NCBI RefSeq assembly: GCF_020524585.1
Contig: NZ_JAIVLK010000001.1
Location: 558,001 to 622,000 of the forward strand
Direction: 5' to 3'
Source of the DNA: Celeribacter naphthalenivorans
Lineage (GTDB): Bacteria > Pseudomonadota > Alphaproteobacteria > Rhodobacterales > Rhodobacteraceae
Length of the DNA stretch: 64,000 nucleotides
The notes under the pieces were generated by a model, which was not told where the DNA came from, did no database searches, and saw only the letters and a list, made by a program, of their open reading frames with translations. Of the stretch, positions 17,600-27,159 are shown piece after piece. The translations under genes were made by a program, and so were the position numbers. How positions within the stretch are numbered: position 1 is the stretch's first letter; each line of letters starts with the position of its first letter.

Positions 17600-20476
17600 A
17601 TGCCGACGAACACGCTTCAAGGCTATAATATTTATGATTTTTCGACCTCGACAGGGTCGATCTATGTCGGTCCCGGCGATACGATTGCGCTCAATCCGGG
17701 ATGGGATCCGTCCGTCAATTCTCTGTCTATCGCCGTCACCGATGACGATGCGGTCTTCAATGGCGACAAGTATGCTGATGAGACGGGCGATGATAGCTCG
17801 CAATCCGCCGTCATTCAGAACGCGTCTGGCACCACCCTGGCCTCCGGTCAGGCCTATCTGGACGAGCGCATCATCCTCTCGGATGGCGAGGGCAACGTCA
17901 TTCATGTCTACACGGTGGAAATCAACGGCACGCTTCAGGGGGTGATTTCAGACCCTGCGCTGGTGCCCGGCGTCACCTATACGGTCATCTCGATTGACAA
18001 CGTCGATGCCGCCTCAGGCACCGCGCCCGCCTACGCCGATATCGCCACCTCGCATTATGACCCGGATCAGGGCGTCTATTACGATGGCGGCGCCAATGAC
18101 GACAAGTTGACCACTGGCGCGGGCAACGACACGATCGAGGCGGGCGCGGGCGCCGACTGGGTCGAGGCGGGCGACGGCAACGACACCATCTACTATGGCG
18201 AAGGCGGCGCCACGCAGGCCGATGGCGACACGGTCTATGGTGGCGCGGGCGACGATATGATCGACGACGTGTCGGGCAGCGCCTACACCTATGACGACAC
18301 GCTCTATGGCGAGGCCGGGAACGACACGATCTACGCCGGCGGTGGCGACGACGAAGTCTACGGCGGCGATGACAATGACACCATTTACGGTGAGGACGGC
18401 GACGACGAACTGTACGGCGATGCGGGCGATGACGTCATCTATGGCGGTGACGGCTATGACCTGATCTGGGGCGGCGAGGGCAACGACTGGCTTTACGGCG
18501 GCAATCAGGACGACGTGCTTTACGGTGGCGCGGGCATCGACGTGCTGTTCGGCGATGCGGGAGACGACACGCTTTTGGGCGAGGCCGGGGACGATCACCT
18601 CTACGGTGGCTCTGGCACGGATACGCTGTCGGGCGGAGCAGGTAACGATACGTTTTATGTCACTGAGGCAAGTGAGTACGACTACCTCTACGGGGATGAC
18701 GACTGGGATACGGTCGACTTCACCTATGCGACCGGATCGACCGGCGTCACGCTCACCTTCTCTGGAGACAATGCCTTTGACTACACGCTCGATGGCACCA
18801 CGGCCGCCGGGTCGGGCAACTCGATGGAGCATTTCAATCTCACTGATCAGAGCGATGAGATCGATGCCTCTTTTGATACCACTGGCGCCTCCTATTCACT
18901 TTTGGGGGGCGATGACATCTTCAAGGGCGGTTCCGGCAACGATGCGGTCTATGGCGGGGAGGGCAACGACACCATCTCGACCGGCGATGGTGGAGACTAT
19001 GTCGACGGCGGCGCGGGCGATGACACCATTGACGGCGGTGCTGGCAATGACTGGCTGTCTGGCGGGGCGGGCAATGACACGATCTATGGTGGCACCGGGG
19101 ATGATACCCTTGAGGGCGGCGCGGGAAATGACGTGCTCTGGGGCGAAAGCGGTCAGGACACATTTCTCTTTTCGGACAATTGGGGCGCGGATACGGTCTA
19201 CGGCGGCGGGCTTGGCATTGATTTCGACACGCTCGATTTCTCCAATGTCACCGTCGATGTCACCGTCACCTTCTCCGGTTGGGAGGATGGCACCGCCACC
19301 GATGGCACCAACACCGTCACCTTCGACAATATCGAGGCCATCACCGGCGGCGCAGGCGATGACACGATCGATGCCTCCGCCGACGGCTCGGGGCTGACGC
19401 TTGATGGCGGCGCAGGGGCGGACACCATCACGGGCGGGACGGGCGACGATACCATCACCGGCGGCGCGGGTGACGATACGATCCTGCTCACCGACGGTTT
19501 CGGCAATGACACGATCACCGACTTCGACCTGTCCGATGGGGACGCGGACGGGTTCACGGCGGATCAGCTCGACGTCTCCGGCCTGACGGATGCAGAAGGG
19601 AACCCGATCAACGCCTGGGATGTCACGGTCTCCGACGATGGCTTTGGCAATGCGGTGCTGAGTTTTCCGAATGGTGAGAGCCTGACGCTCATGGGCGTGG
19701 CGCCCACACAGGTGGACAGCGCGCCGGAAATGTACGCTATGGGCATTCCCTGTTTCACCTCAGGCACGCGGATCATGACGCCCTCGGGCGAGCGCTTGGT
19801 CGAGGATCTGCGCGCGGGCGATCTGGTCTCCACCATAGAGGCCGGGCCGCAGCCGCTGTTATGGCATGGCCAAAGGCGGCTGGGGCAGAACATCCTCAAG
19901 GAGCGTCCCGAGCTTTTGCCGATTTTGATCCGCGATGGCACCTTTGGCAACCGGGGCGATCTTTTGGTCTCTCCGCAACATGGCATGGTGGTCCCTGATC
20001 CGCGCGCAGGCGCCGGTCGGGTCTTGGCGCGTGCCGTGCATCTGTCGCGTTTGGGCGAAGACCGTATCCGGCGCGCGACAGACCAGAAATATGTGATCTA
20101 TCACCACCTGCTGCTGCCGCAACACGCGACGATCCTTGCCAATGGGGCACTGACGGAAAGCCTCTATCCGGGACGCTTTGCACTCTCGGGCTTTGATCGT
20201 GCGGCAAAGGCCGAAGTGTTCGACCTTTTCCCGGCGCTCAAAGCTATTATGCACGCGCCTGACGCGGCGGAGCATCTCTACGGGCCAAGTGCTTTGCCCT
20301 ATCTGCGCGGGTCTGAAACGCGTCGCGTGTCTCTCTTGCGGCTGCTGACGGCTGACGGGGCTTACGGCAAGATCGCCAGCCAGCACCAGATGGTCAGGAT
20401 GGACCCCGCCGTCGCGATCAACACCGAAGACGCCGCCACGCGTTTCGCCACACCATACATATTGGCAAAGAGATAG
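17600..20476 (+). CDS. RTX (haemolysin-type Ca-binding) protein with C-terminal Hint domain, second copy
   Basis: About 958 residues. The start MPTNTLQGYNIYDF is chosen at the ATG at 17600 by analogy with the divergent paralogue. RTX repeats lie at about residues 167-353, 433-517 and 583-633, separated by beta-rich spacers. The Hint_2 domain starts at Cys717 (CFTSGTRIMTPSGERLVEDL) and has DLLVSPQHGMV. It is likely secreted by a type I system and folds on Ca2+ outside the cell. The last 37 residues are encoded antisense to the end of the AEC transporter gene and are unlikely to be a native part of the Hint fold. Confidence 0.88.
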   Translation: MPTNTLQGYNIYDFSTSTGSIYVGPGDTIALNPGWDPSVNSLSIAVTDDDAVFNGDKYADETGDDSSQSAVIQNASGTTLASGQAYLDERIILSDGEGNVIHVYTVEINGTLQGVISDPALVPGVTYTVISIDNVDAASGTAPAYADIATSHYDPDQGVYYDGGANDDKLTTGAGNDTIEAGAGADWVEAGDGNDTIYYGEGGATQADGDTVYGGAGDDMIDDVSGSAYTYDDTLYGEAGNDTIYAGGGDDEVYGGDDNDTIYGEDGDDELYGDAGDDVIYGGDGYDLIWGGEGNDWLYGGNQDDVLYGGAGIDVLFGDAGDDTLLGEAGDDHLYGGSGTDTLSGGAGNDTFYVTEASEYDYLYGDDDWDTVDFTYATGSTGVTLTFSGDNAFDYTLDGTTAAGSGNSMEHFNLTDQSDEIDASFDTTGASYSLLGGDDIFKGGSGNDAVYGGEGNDTISTGDGGDYVDGGAGDDTIDGGAGNDWLSGGAGNDTIYGGTGDDTLEGGAGNDVLWGESGQDTFLFSDNWGADTVYGGGLGIDFDTLDFSNVTVDVTVTFSGWEDGTATDGTNTVTFDNIEAITGGAGDDTIDASADGSGLTLDGGAGADTITGGTGDDTITGGAGDDTILLTDGFGNDTITDFDLSDGDADGFTADQLDVSGLTDAEGNPINAWDVTVSDDGFGNAVLSFPNGESLTLMGVAPTQVDSAPEMYAMGIPCFTSGTRIMTPSGERLVEDLRAGDLVSTIEAGPQPLLWHGQRRLGQNILKERPELLPILIRDGTFGNRGDLLVSPQHGMVVPDPRAGAGRVLARAVHLSRLGEDRIRRATDQKYVIYHHLLLPQHATILANGALTESLYPGRFALSGFDRAAKAEVFDLFPALKAIMHAPDAAEHLYGPSALPYLRGSETRRVSLLRLLTADGAYGKIASQHQMVRMDPAVAINTEDAATRFATPYILAKR
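18100..18660 (+). repeat. RTX nonapeptide-coding repeats, main block
   Basis: 27-bp periodic DNA coding for GGxGxD nonapeptides (for example YGGAGDDMI, YGEAGNDTI). Smaller blocks follow at about 18900-19150 and 19350-19500. Confidence 0.85.
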
Positions 20477-21300
20477 GCATTGATCCCCGGCGCCATGGCC
20501 GCGGTGATCGTGGCGGAGCGCAAGGAGGGCGTCGGCAGGTCAAAGACGAAATGCCCAAGCCCGTAGGCGATCATCGGATGCAGCACCAAGGAGGCGGCAA
20601 CTGCCCAAAGGATGATCCGCATATCGCCCTCAGGCTTATAGCGCAAAAGCACGCCACCCAGACCAAAGAGCGCCGCTGGGATCGCCGCACGGGTCATGAG
20701 ACCAACCGCATCCCACACGGGCGCGGGGAGGGGGATCTGCGCCAGATTGACGGTCCACCCCGCCGCGATGCCGAGGATCAGAGGGTTGCGCAACACAGAG
20801 CGCGCAATCTGCCGCATCAGGCCAAAGCCCGACAGGCCCAGCCCCCGCGTCCGGGCAATTTCCATCGCCGCAATGCCGATGCCGTAGAGCAGCGGAGAAT
20901 GGATCGAGATGATCGCAAAATTCCCCGCCAAGGCCGCCTCGCCATAGGCGCGTTCGGTGATCGGAATGCCCAAGAGAAGCGAGTTGGAGAACAAGCCGAT
21001 GAACCCAATCGCCACGGCGTCCGTCAGATCGCGTTTGAACAGGTAGCGCGCGCCCAGAAAGCAAAACAAACCGCCCGACAGAGCGCCTGCGTAGAATGAA
21101 ATCAGGATCGGTGGGTGGAAATCCGCCCCCAGATCCATCCTCGCGATGCCAGAGAACAGCAACAGCGGTACGGCGAAATTCTGGGCGAATTTCATCACGC
21201 TGTCGATCAACTCATCGCTGACCCAGTCGAACCTGCGCGCCAGATAGCCGTAGCCGATCACTAAAAAGACCGGAAGGATGACGGTGATCAGGTCCTGCAT
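20362..21300 (-). CDS. AEC (auxin efflux carrier) family transporter
   Basis: A 312-residue membrane protein with about ten transmembrane helices in two halves. It starts MQDLITVILPVFLVIGYGYLARRF and contains the family segment FAQNFAVPLLLFSGIARMDL. The bacterial AEC family exports or takes up organic acids (malate, malonate); the substrate here is unknown. One base separates its ATG from the stop of the MBL-fold gene, so it is translationally coupled as the last gene of the minus-strand run. Its 3' 115 bp overlap the convergent RTX/Hint gene. Confidence 0.9.
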   Translation of the reverse strand: MQDLITVILPVFLVIGYGYLARRFDWVSDELIDSVMKFAQNFAVPLLLFSGIARMDLGADFHPPILISFYAGALSGGLFCFLGARYLFKRDLTDAVAIGFIGLFSNSLLLGIPITERAYGEAALAGNFAIISIHSPLLYGIGIAAMEIARTRGLGLSGFGLMRQIARSVLRNPLILGIAAGWTVNLAQIPLPAPVWDAVGLMTRAAIPAALFGLGGVLLRYKPEGDMRIILWAVAASLVLHPMIAYGLGHFVFDLPTPSLRSATITAAMAPGINAYLFANMYGVAKRVAASSVLIATAGSILTIWCWLAILP

Positions 21301-21301
21301 G

Positions 21302-22102
21302 TCAGAGCGCTCCTGTGATCTCGATCACCATCCCGTCATGCGCGGGGGTGACGTGATCCGGGGTCTCCTCATCCACGGTCGCGTAGTCGATGTCGATGTG
21401 CATATTGGTCAGCACGGCTTGGCGCGGTTGGGCGCGGGCGATCCAGTCGAGCGCCAGCTCCAAATGCGCATGAGAGGGGTGTGGCGTGTACCGCAGCGCG
21501 TCGATCACAAAGGTATCAAGCCCCTGCATCGCGTCCCATGTCGCCTCATGAATCGCCAAGACATCGGGGATGTAGGCCAGATCACCGATACGGAACCCCT
21601 TGGCCTCGATCTGTCCGTGGTTGACCTGCAAAGGTGTCAGCGTCACGGGGCCGCCGGGGCCATCGATTGTGACCGGCCCGCGAATGGCATGAAGGTCCAG
21701 AATAGGCGGGTAATTCGAGCCCGCAGGCTGCACAAAAGCATAGCCGAACCGCGCGATCAGATCGTTTTCCGTCTCGCTGTCGGCATAGACTTTGACGCGT
21801 TCGCGCATGTTGAACACGATCTGGCGCAAATCATCGAGGCCATGCATGTGATCCGCGTGGGCATGGGTGAACACGACGCCATCGAGCCGCTCCACGCCTG
21901 CGTCGAGCAATTGCTGGCGCATGTCGGGGCCGGTGTCGATCAGCACGGTCGTGGTCCCGTCCGGGCCGTCGCGTTCGATCAGAGCCGAACAGCGCATCCG
22001 CCGGTTTTTCGGGTTCTGCGGATCGCAGGCGCCCCAATGGTTGCCGATCCGCGGCACGCCGCCTGAGGAGCCGCAGCCCAATATGGTGAAACGCGCGCTC
22101 AT
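21302..22102 (-). CDS. MBL-fold metallo-hydrolase (PhnP/RNase Z-like)
   Basis: A 266-residue metallo-beta-lactamase fold protein. It starts MSARFTILGCGSSGGVPRIGNHWG, a PhnP-like N-terminus. The metal-binding motif THAHADHMHGLDDLR (HxHxDH) is intact, with later His ligands in VNHGQIEAKG and NMHIDIDY. It could be a phosphodiesterase; the exact substrate is unknown and there are no phosphonate genes nearby. It overlaps the TatD-like gene by 4 bp (ATGA) and is coupled to the AEC gene. Confidence 0.9.
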   Translation of the reverse strand: MSARFTILGCGSSGGVPRIGNHWGACDPQNPKNRRMRCSALIERDGPDGTTTVLIDTGPDMRQQLLDAGVERLDGVVFTHAHADHMHGLDDLRQIVFNMRERVKVYADSETENDLIARFGYAFVQPAGSNYPPILDLHAIRGPVTIDGPGGPVTLTPLQVNHGQIEAKGFRIGDLAYIPDVLAIHEATWDAMQGLDTFVIDALRYTPHPSHAHLELALDWIARAQPRQAVLTNMHIDIDYATVDEETPDHVTPAHDGMVIEITGAL

Positions 22103-22890
22103 CGAATGGCTTTCGAGAACAGGCGTTCAAAATTGGCCTCGGTCAGCGCCGCGAACTCGGCAAAGTCCATCTCAAAGGTCTCGGCGGCGCGCTGGGCGGT
22201 GTGGGCGGTGTAAGCCGGTTCGTTGCGACGCCCGCGATGCGGCGGCGGCGCAAGATAGGGGCTGTCGGTTTCCACGAGGATACGATCACGCGGCACGGCA
22301 CGGAAAATCTCGCGCAGCTCTTCAGAGCGCGGAAAGGCCGTGATGCCGGACATCGAAATGTAAAAGCCCCAGTCCATCGCCGCCAGCGCGAACGCCTTCG
22401 AGGCGGTGAAGCAATGCAGCACGCAAGGGTAGGCACCTTTGCGGTATTCCTCGCCCAAAATCTCCATCGCATCGGCGTCGGCGTCGCGGGCGTGGATAAT
22501 CAGCGGCAGTTGCGTCTCACGCGACGCCTCGATGTGAATGCGCAGGCTCTCTTTTTGAATGTCGGCGCTCTCGGCGGTGTAGTGATAATCGAGACCGGTC
22601 TCGCCAATGCCCACGAACTTCGGATGCTCGGCCAGCGCGACAAGTTCGTCCACTGTCGCCAGAGGTTCCTCGGCCGCCGACATCGGATGCGTGCCCGCCG
22701 CCCAGAACACCGGATCGAAGCGTTCGGAAATGGCTTTGACCTGATCCACCTGCCGTAGCCGGGTGCAGATCGTCACCATACGGTGCACGCCAGCGTCCAC
22801 GGCGCGGGCGACAACCTCCGGCAATTCCTCGGAAAAATCCGGGAAGTCGAGGTGGCAATGGCTGTCTGTGATGCGGGCGGGAAGGCTCAT
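22099..22890 (-). CDS. TatD family metal-dependent hydrolase (DNase)
   Basis: A 263-residue TIM-barrel hydrolase. The N-terminal ITDSHCHLDFPDF carries the HxH metal motif. GETGLDYHY, HARDADADAM, LHCFTAS and ETDSPYLAPPPHRGRRNEP are all TatD signatures. The family has 3'-5' exonuclease or deoxyribonuclease activity. It sits directly after holB, a very common order tmk-holB-(metG)-tatD-MBL in alphaproteobacteria, here without metG. Confidence 0.94.
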   Translation of the reverse strand: MSLPARITDSHCHLDFPDFSEELPEVVARAVDAGVHRMVTICTRLRQVDQVKAISERFDPVFWAAGTHPMSAAEEPLATVDELVALAEHPKFVGIGETGLDYHYTAESADIQKESLRIHIEASRETQLPLIIHARDADADAMEILGEEYRKGAYPCVLHCFTASKAFALAAMDWGFYISMSGITAFPRSEELREIFRAVPRDRILVETDSPYLAPPPHRGRRNEPAYTAHTAQRAAETFEMDFAEFAALTEANFERLFSKAIR

Positions 22891-22921
22891 GCGGTCTGCT
22901 CGTTCTTCGGACCGCAGGACA

Positions 22922-24079
22922 TCATCGGCTGATGCGGGAGGCGGTGTCGTTGATCTTGAATACCATATCGAGGATCAGAGCGGCAGGGTCAAGGTTCACC
23001 GCCCTCGCATGTTGTGCGCGTGCGGAAAGCTCTTGCTGCAACACCGCCCAATCGCGGGCGGCAAAGCTGTCGGGCGCCAGTCGGGTCAAAAGCGCGGCTT
23101 CTCCCGGCGCGGCCTCGACAATCGGCGGACGCCCGGCGCCTGCGCGCGCAAGCCGGGTCAGAAACCGGTCGATGAGGCCCAGCGTCAGGTCATAGCGGTC
23201 GATGTTGGCGGCGCCCACGCACCCTTCGGCGAGTTTCAGCGCCCGCGCGCGGTCGAGCCGGGGCAGGGTGGAGAACAGTTCCACCAGATCGCGATACACA
23301 TCCAGCCCGCCCAAATTCGTCAACCTCAACGCCTCCCCCACAGAGCCGGCGGACAATTCCGCCAATGCGTCTGACTGCTCTGCGGCATCGAACCCCGCCG
23401 CGTCAAGGGCTTGGGCCAAATCGGCGGGCTGGAGTGGCCCGAGACGCAGCTCGCGGCAGCGGCTTCGGATCGTCGGCAAAAGCCGCGAGGGCTGGTGCGA
23501 GATCAAGAGTAGAAACGCGTCTTTCGGCGGTTCTTCGAGGGTTTTGAGCAAGGCGTTTGCGGCGGAGACGTTCATCTCATCGGCGCTGTCGACAATGACC
23601 ACGCGACGCCCGCCGTCGGCGGCGGACATATGAAAGAACGCGTTGAGCTTGCGCACCTCTTCGACGGTGATCACCGTGCCATGGCGCGATTTTTTGGCGT
23701 CCCATTCGCGGCGAATGAGGCAGAGACGGGGTTCTGCGAGCTGCGCGGAGCGGCGGTAGACCGGGTGGTCGTGACCCAAGTCGAGGCTGTCCGTCGGCGG
23801 TGGGGCCTCGCCAAACAGCCCACCTTCATCCTCCACCGGCTGCGCCAGCAAAAATCGCGCGATGCGCCAGGCCAGCGTGGCCTTGCCCACCCCGCGCGGG
23901 CCGGTGATCAGCCAGGCGTGATGCATCCGGTGCGAATTGAAGGCGTCTAGAAAGTTCTCTTCGGCATGTGCCTGACCGAACAGCGTCGAGGTCCGGCGCG
24001 GATGCGGGGCGCCCGGCGCGCAATCGGCCTCCGGCGCCATCTCCATTTCGCCGAGTGATTGTGAGGATCGGCTGCTCAT
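22922..24079 (-). CDS. holB: DNA polymerase III subunit delta-prime
   Basis: A 385-residue clamp-loader subunit. It has a short N-terminal extension rich in charged residues, then FGQAHAEENFLDAFNSHRMHHAWLITGPRGVGKATLAWRIARF with a Walker A-like loop, and later VVIVDSADEMNVSAANALLKTLEEPP. In delta-prime the ATP site is usually inactive and the protein acts as a stator for loading the beta clamp. It overlaps tmk by 4 bp (ATGA at 24076-24079). Confidence 0.95.
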   Translation of the reverse strand: MSSRSSQSLGEMEMAPEADCAPGAPHPRRTSTLFGQAHAEENFLDAFNSHRMHHAWLITGPRGVGKATLAWRIARFLLAQPVEDEGGLFGEAPPPTDSLDLGHDHPVYRRSAQLAEPRLCLIRREWDAKKSRHGTVITVEEVRKLNAFFHMSAADGGRRVVIVDSADEMNVSAANALLKTLEEPPKDAFLLLISHQPSRLLPTIRSRCRELRLGPLQPADLAQALDAAGFDAAEQSDALAELSAGSVGEALRLTNLGGLDVYRDLVELFSTLPRLDRARALKLAEGCVGAANIDRYDLTLGLIDRFLTRLARAGAGRPPIVEAAPGEAALLTRLAPDSFAARDWAVLQQELSARAQHARAVNLDPAALILDMVFKINDTASRISR

Positions 24080-24687
24080 GAGGACAATTGCCCCGCAACG
24101 AGGGTCAGCACCTCTTTGGCCACGACCTCGATCTCGCGCCCGGCGTCGATCACGGTGAAACGGTCATGTGCCTTGGCCAGATCGAGAAAGGCCGCGCGGC
24201 ATTTTTCCTGAAAATCCTGACCGAAATCTTCGAAACGTTCCTCGGAGGTCTGACGCCCCTTGGCGCGCGCCAGCCCGATCGCCGGGTCCATGTCGAACAA
24301 CAGCGTGAGGTCCGGCTCGATCCCGATCATCTCATTGTGCAGCCGGTTCACCTTGTCCTGTAGGTCGCCGCGCGTGACGCCCTGAAACACCCGCGTGCTG
24401 TCGGCGAAACGGTCGCAAATGACGACTTTGCCCGCAGCTATAGCGGGGCGGATGGTCTTTTCCAGATGATCGCGACGGGCGGCGGTAAAGAGCAAAATCT
24501 CGGTTTCCGCCGACCAGCGGTCCGGATCGCCTTCGAGCACGAGGGAGCGGATTTCCTCGGCGCCGGGCGAGCCGCCCGGTTCTCGGGTGTGCACGACCTC
24601 ATGACCCAAAGCCTGAAGCGCCTCGGCCAAAAGCCGTGCTTGTGTCGATTTGCCGGACCCGTCGATGCCCTCGAAGCTGATGAACAT
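24076..24687 (-). CDS. tmk: Thymidylate kinase
   Basis: A 203-residue dTMP kinase that makes dTDP. The P-loop FEGIDGSGKST is at residues 4-14, the DR motif CDRFADSTRVFQG lies mid-protein, and the LID region is ARAKGRQTSEERFE. Length is normal. It forms part of the dac-tmk-holB-tatD run and overlaps holB by 4 bp. Confidence 0.96.
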   Translation of the reverse strand: MFISFEGIDGSGKSTQARLLAEALQALGHEVVHTREPGGSPGAEEIRSLVLEGDPDRWSAETEILLFTAARRDHLEKTIRPAIAAGKVVICDRFADSTRVFQGVTRGDLQDKVNRLHNEMIGIEPDLTLLFDMDPAIGLARAKGRQTSEERFEDFGQDFQEKCRAAFLDLAKAHDRFTVIDAGREIEVVAKEVLTLVAGQLSS

Positions 24688-24713
24688 GGCGCACCCCGTG
24701 TTCGCGCAGTTGG

Positions 24714-25883
24714 TTATTCGGCTACGGCCAGACCCGTTTGCCCTTCCAACTTGTCCTTAAGCACCATGAAGGCCGTGCGCAACCTCGGAGCCAATCCGCC
24801 GCGCGCAATAGAGCGATCCGCGACCAAAGGGATACGCGCTTCGGGCAGGTCTTCGCGCGGGATCACCAGCTCGGCCAGCGTGTCGCCTTGGGTGATCGGG
24901 GCCTCAAAAGGGCCGGTGTAGATCACCTCTCCCGTCAGTTTTTCCAACTGGCTGCCGGGCAAAAGCACGGAAATATCCTCGGCGGCGACAAGCCCCACCT
25001 CGGTCTGATCACCCATCCAGACATTGGCACGGGCAAATTCATGGCCTTTTTCGGCGACGGATTTCTCGGCGAATTGGCGGAAGGCCCAGTTGACGATGCG
25101 TTCGCTTTCCTGCGCGCGGTCGGCCTCGGTCGCAAGGCCGGAGAGCACAAAGACCACCCGACGCGTGCCCTGGGTGGCGGACCCGACAAGACCATAACCC
25201 GCCTCTTCGGTGTGGCCGGTCTTGAGCCCGTCCGCGCCAATGCCGAGTTTCAACAAGGGGTTGCGGTTATAGCGGTTCTGCGGCGCACGGTTGTCGTAGG
25301 GAAACTCATGCTGGCCAAAATAGCCGTAATATTCCGGGAATTCGGTGATGAACCGGATTGCCAATTTGCCCAGATCCTCGACCGACATGCGTTGGTTGGG
25401 GTTGGGCCAGCCGGAGGCATTGGCGAAGGTCGAATTTTCCAGACCCAGAACCCGCGCACGGTCGTTCATCAGGCGCGCGAAATTGTCCTCGGTGCCCGCC
25501 AGCCCTTCGGCGACGACGACACATGCGTCATTGCCGGAGAGGACGATGATGCCCTGAATGAGTTCTTCGACGGACGGACGGTCGGTCTCGTTGAGGAACA
25601 TGGTCGAACCGCCCATGTTTTTCGCCCGCGTCGAGACCGAAAACCGCGTGTCGAGCGTCACACGCCCATCGCGCAGCGCCTCGAACAGCATGTTGAGCGT
25701 CATCAGTTTCGACATGGAGGCGGGCGGCAGAGGTGTCTGAGCCTCTTTGTTCATCAAAACGGTTTCGGTCGTCAGATCATAGACCCAGGCGGCGCGGGCA
25801 CGCGTTTCAAACGCGGCGGCGGGCAGGGTGAGGGTCAGGGTCAGAAAACCGGCTGTGAGGCTTTTGGCGATGAGGCGCAACAT
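24714..25883 (-). CDS. D-alanyl-D-alanine carboxypeptidase (PBP5/6 type)
   Basis: A 389-residue periplasmic penicillin-binding protein that trims the terminal D-Ala of peptidoglycan stem peptides. Signal peptide MLRLIAKSLTAGFLTLTLTLPAAAFETRA. All three active-site motifs are present: SMSK (PPASMSKLMT), SGN (LSGNDACVV) and KTG (LKTGHTEEAGY). A C-terminal PBP5_C-like beta domain ends with a helix LRTAFMVLKDKLEGQTG that could bind the membrane. It lies between the SPOR lipoprotein and tmk. Confidence 0.95.
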   Translation of the reverse strand: MLRLIAKSLTAGFLTLTLTLPAAAFETRARAAWVYDLTTETVLMNKEAQTPLPPASMSKLMTLNMLFEALRDGRVTLDTRFSVSTRAKNMGGSTMFLNETDRPSVEELIQGIIVLSGNDACVVVAEGLAGTEDNFARLMNDRARVLGLENSTFANASGWPNPNQRMSVEDLGKLAIRFITEFPEYYGYFGQHEFPYDNRAPQNRYNRNPLLKLGIGADGLKTGHTEEAGYGLVGSATQGTRRVVFVLSGLATEADRAQESERIVNWAFRQFAEKSVAEKGHEFARANVWMGDQTEVGLVAAEDISVLLPGSQLEKLTGEVIYTGPFEAPITQGDTLAELVIPREDLPEARIPLVADRSIARGGLAPRLRTAFMVLKDKLEGQTGLAVAE

Positions 25884-25956
25884 GGGGGCGGGGCGTCCTT
25901 TCGGGCGGGCGTCTAGGTTTGGGCAGGCCTCTTTGAGGCCCGCCCGGCTTTGTCTC

Positions 25957-26829
25957 TTAATGCGTTACGGCATAGGCGTCCGTGAAGCCCGCCTTTTTCA
26001 CTTTTTCGAGAAGTGCCGCGCGTTCAGACGCGGTGGCGGCGGGGCCGACGACGACACGCCAGAAGTCTTTGCCGTTCGAGCTGCCGGATTTTGTCGTCGC
26101 AACGATGCCTTGCGAGCCCAACATATCGACCGTGCGTTTGGCATTGGCCTCGACTGAGAAAATCCCGATTTGCAAATAGGCTTTCGAAAGACCAGAGGAC
26201 GCGGGTTTCAGCGCCGCCGGTTTTGGGGCGCTCGCTGCCGGTGCCGCTGTCGCTGTCGGGGTGGCTGGTTTCACCGCAGGCGCAGCGAGTGTGTCGAGCG
26301 TGGCCGCCGCATCGGCGATCGGATCGTCGAGCGAAGTCGCCGCGATTGTTTCCGTTTCTGCGAGGGTCTCGACGGTTTCCGGCTCTTGCGCGACTTCTTC
26401 GCGTCTGAGCGCGGTGATGTTCAGCTCGGCCGGAGAGCCTGCCAGCATGCCAAGGGCTTCGGCGGCGTCAGAGGACACCTGAATGCCCGGCCCGGGCGAG
26501 GTGGCTTCGCGTTTGAACAGCGCGCCGATGACGAATTTGCCGTTTTTCTCGTTGCGGATGATGACGCGCTCGGGATCGGTCACCTCGGAATGCGCCACCC
26601 AGACACCGCCCAAAGACGGACGCCCGTCCCAAAGGCCCGTGTCCGTCACCTGAAACACATCCGGCGCCTCGACATCGCGTTCCACCAGTTTCGTGGAGGT
26701 CGAAGCCGCCTGCGCCCCTGCCGGCGCTTTCATCTTGTCGAAAAAGGATTGTCCGTCCTCGCACGCTGTCAGCGCGAGTGTGACCCCCACAAAGAGCGCA
26801 ACGCGCGTCCCTTTACCCGTCATTCGCAT
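25957..26829 (-). CDS. SPOR domain lipoprotein
   Basis: A 290-residue protein. The N-terminal segment MRMTGKGTRVALFVGVTLALTAC is a lipoprotein signal with the lipobox Cys at about residue 23. A central domain (GLWDGRPSLGGVWVAHSEVTDPERVIIRNEKNG, residues about 65-145) is RlpA-like in shape. An Ala/Pro/Thr-rich linker leads to a SPOR domain at residues 215-290 (AYLQIGIFSVEANAKRTVDML...RVVVGPA), which binds denuded peptidoglycan at the septum. Placement before the D,D-carboxypeptidase fits a cell-division or wall role. It is the first gene of the minus-strand run. Confidence 0.88.
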   Translation of the reverse strand: MRMTGKGTRVALFVGVTLALTACEDGQSFFDKMKAPAGAQAASTSTKLVERDVEAPDVFQVTDTGLWDGRPSLGGVWVAHSEVTDPERVIIRNEKNGKFVIGALFKREATSPGPGIQVSSDAAEALGMLAGSPAELNITALRREEVAQEPETVETLAETETIAATSLDDPIADAAATLDTLAAPAVKPATPTATAAPAASAPKPAALKPASSGLSKAYLQIGIFSVEANAKRTVDMLGSQGIVATTKSGSSNGKDFWRVVVGPAATASERAALLEKVKKAGFTDAYAVTH

Positions 26830-27159
26830 GAGTATGCCCCTATATCACCCCTGATTTTCCCGGCATTTTTCTGTCGGGCTCAGGTTACTCTGTCTGCTCA
26901 TTTTATCTTTTGCCGTTTCGAGAGGGGAACCCCCCCTGTCGTCCCGAACGGATTTGGCGACAGTCTAACGGTTCGCCCCCAAGCTGGAAAGCCCCGCATT
27001 GCGCAAGTGGCGGAAAATAGCACGGCTCGCGCGCGGGGAGTTCATGGGGAGAGCAGGGAGGTGCGCGAGGGTGTTGGGCAAAACAGGATGCATAAGATGG
27101 GTTTTAGAATCAAACCGAGGACGCTAATCCTGTCCGAACCCGCTCGGGGCATGCGCGTA
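26830..27159. other. Intergenic region between SPOR lipoprotein and tRNA-Ser
   Basis: A 330-bp region with no gene that I can support. It must include the promoter of the minus-strand SPOR-to-AEC run and the promoter of the plus-strand tRNA. Confidence 0.4.
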
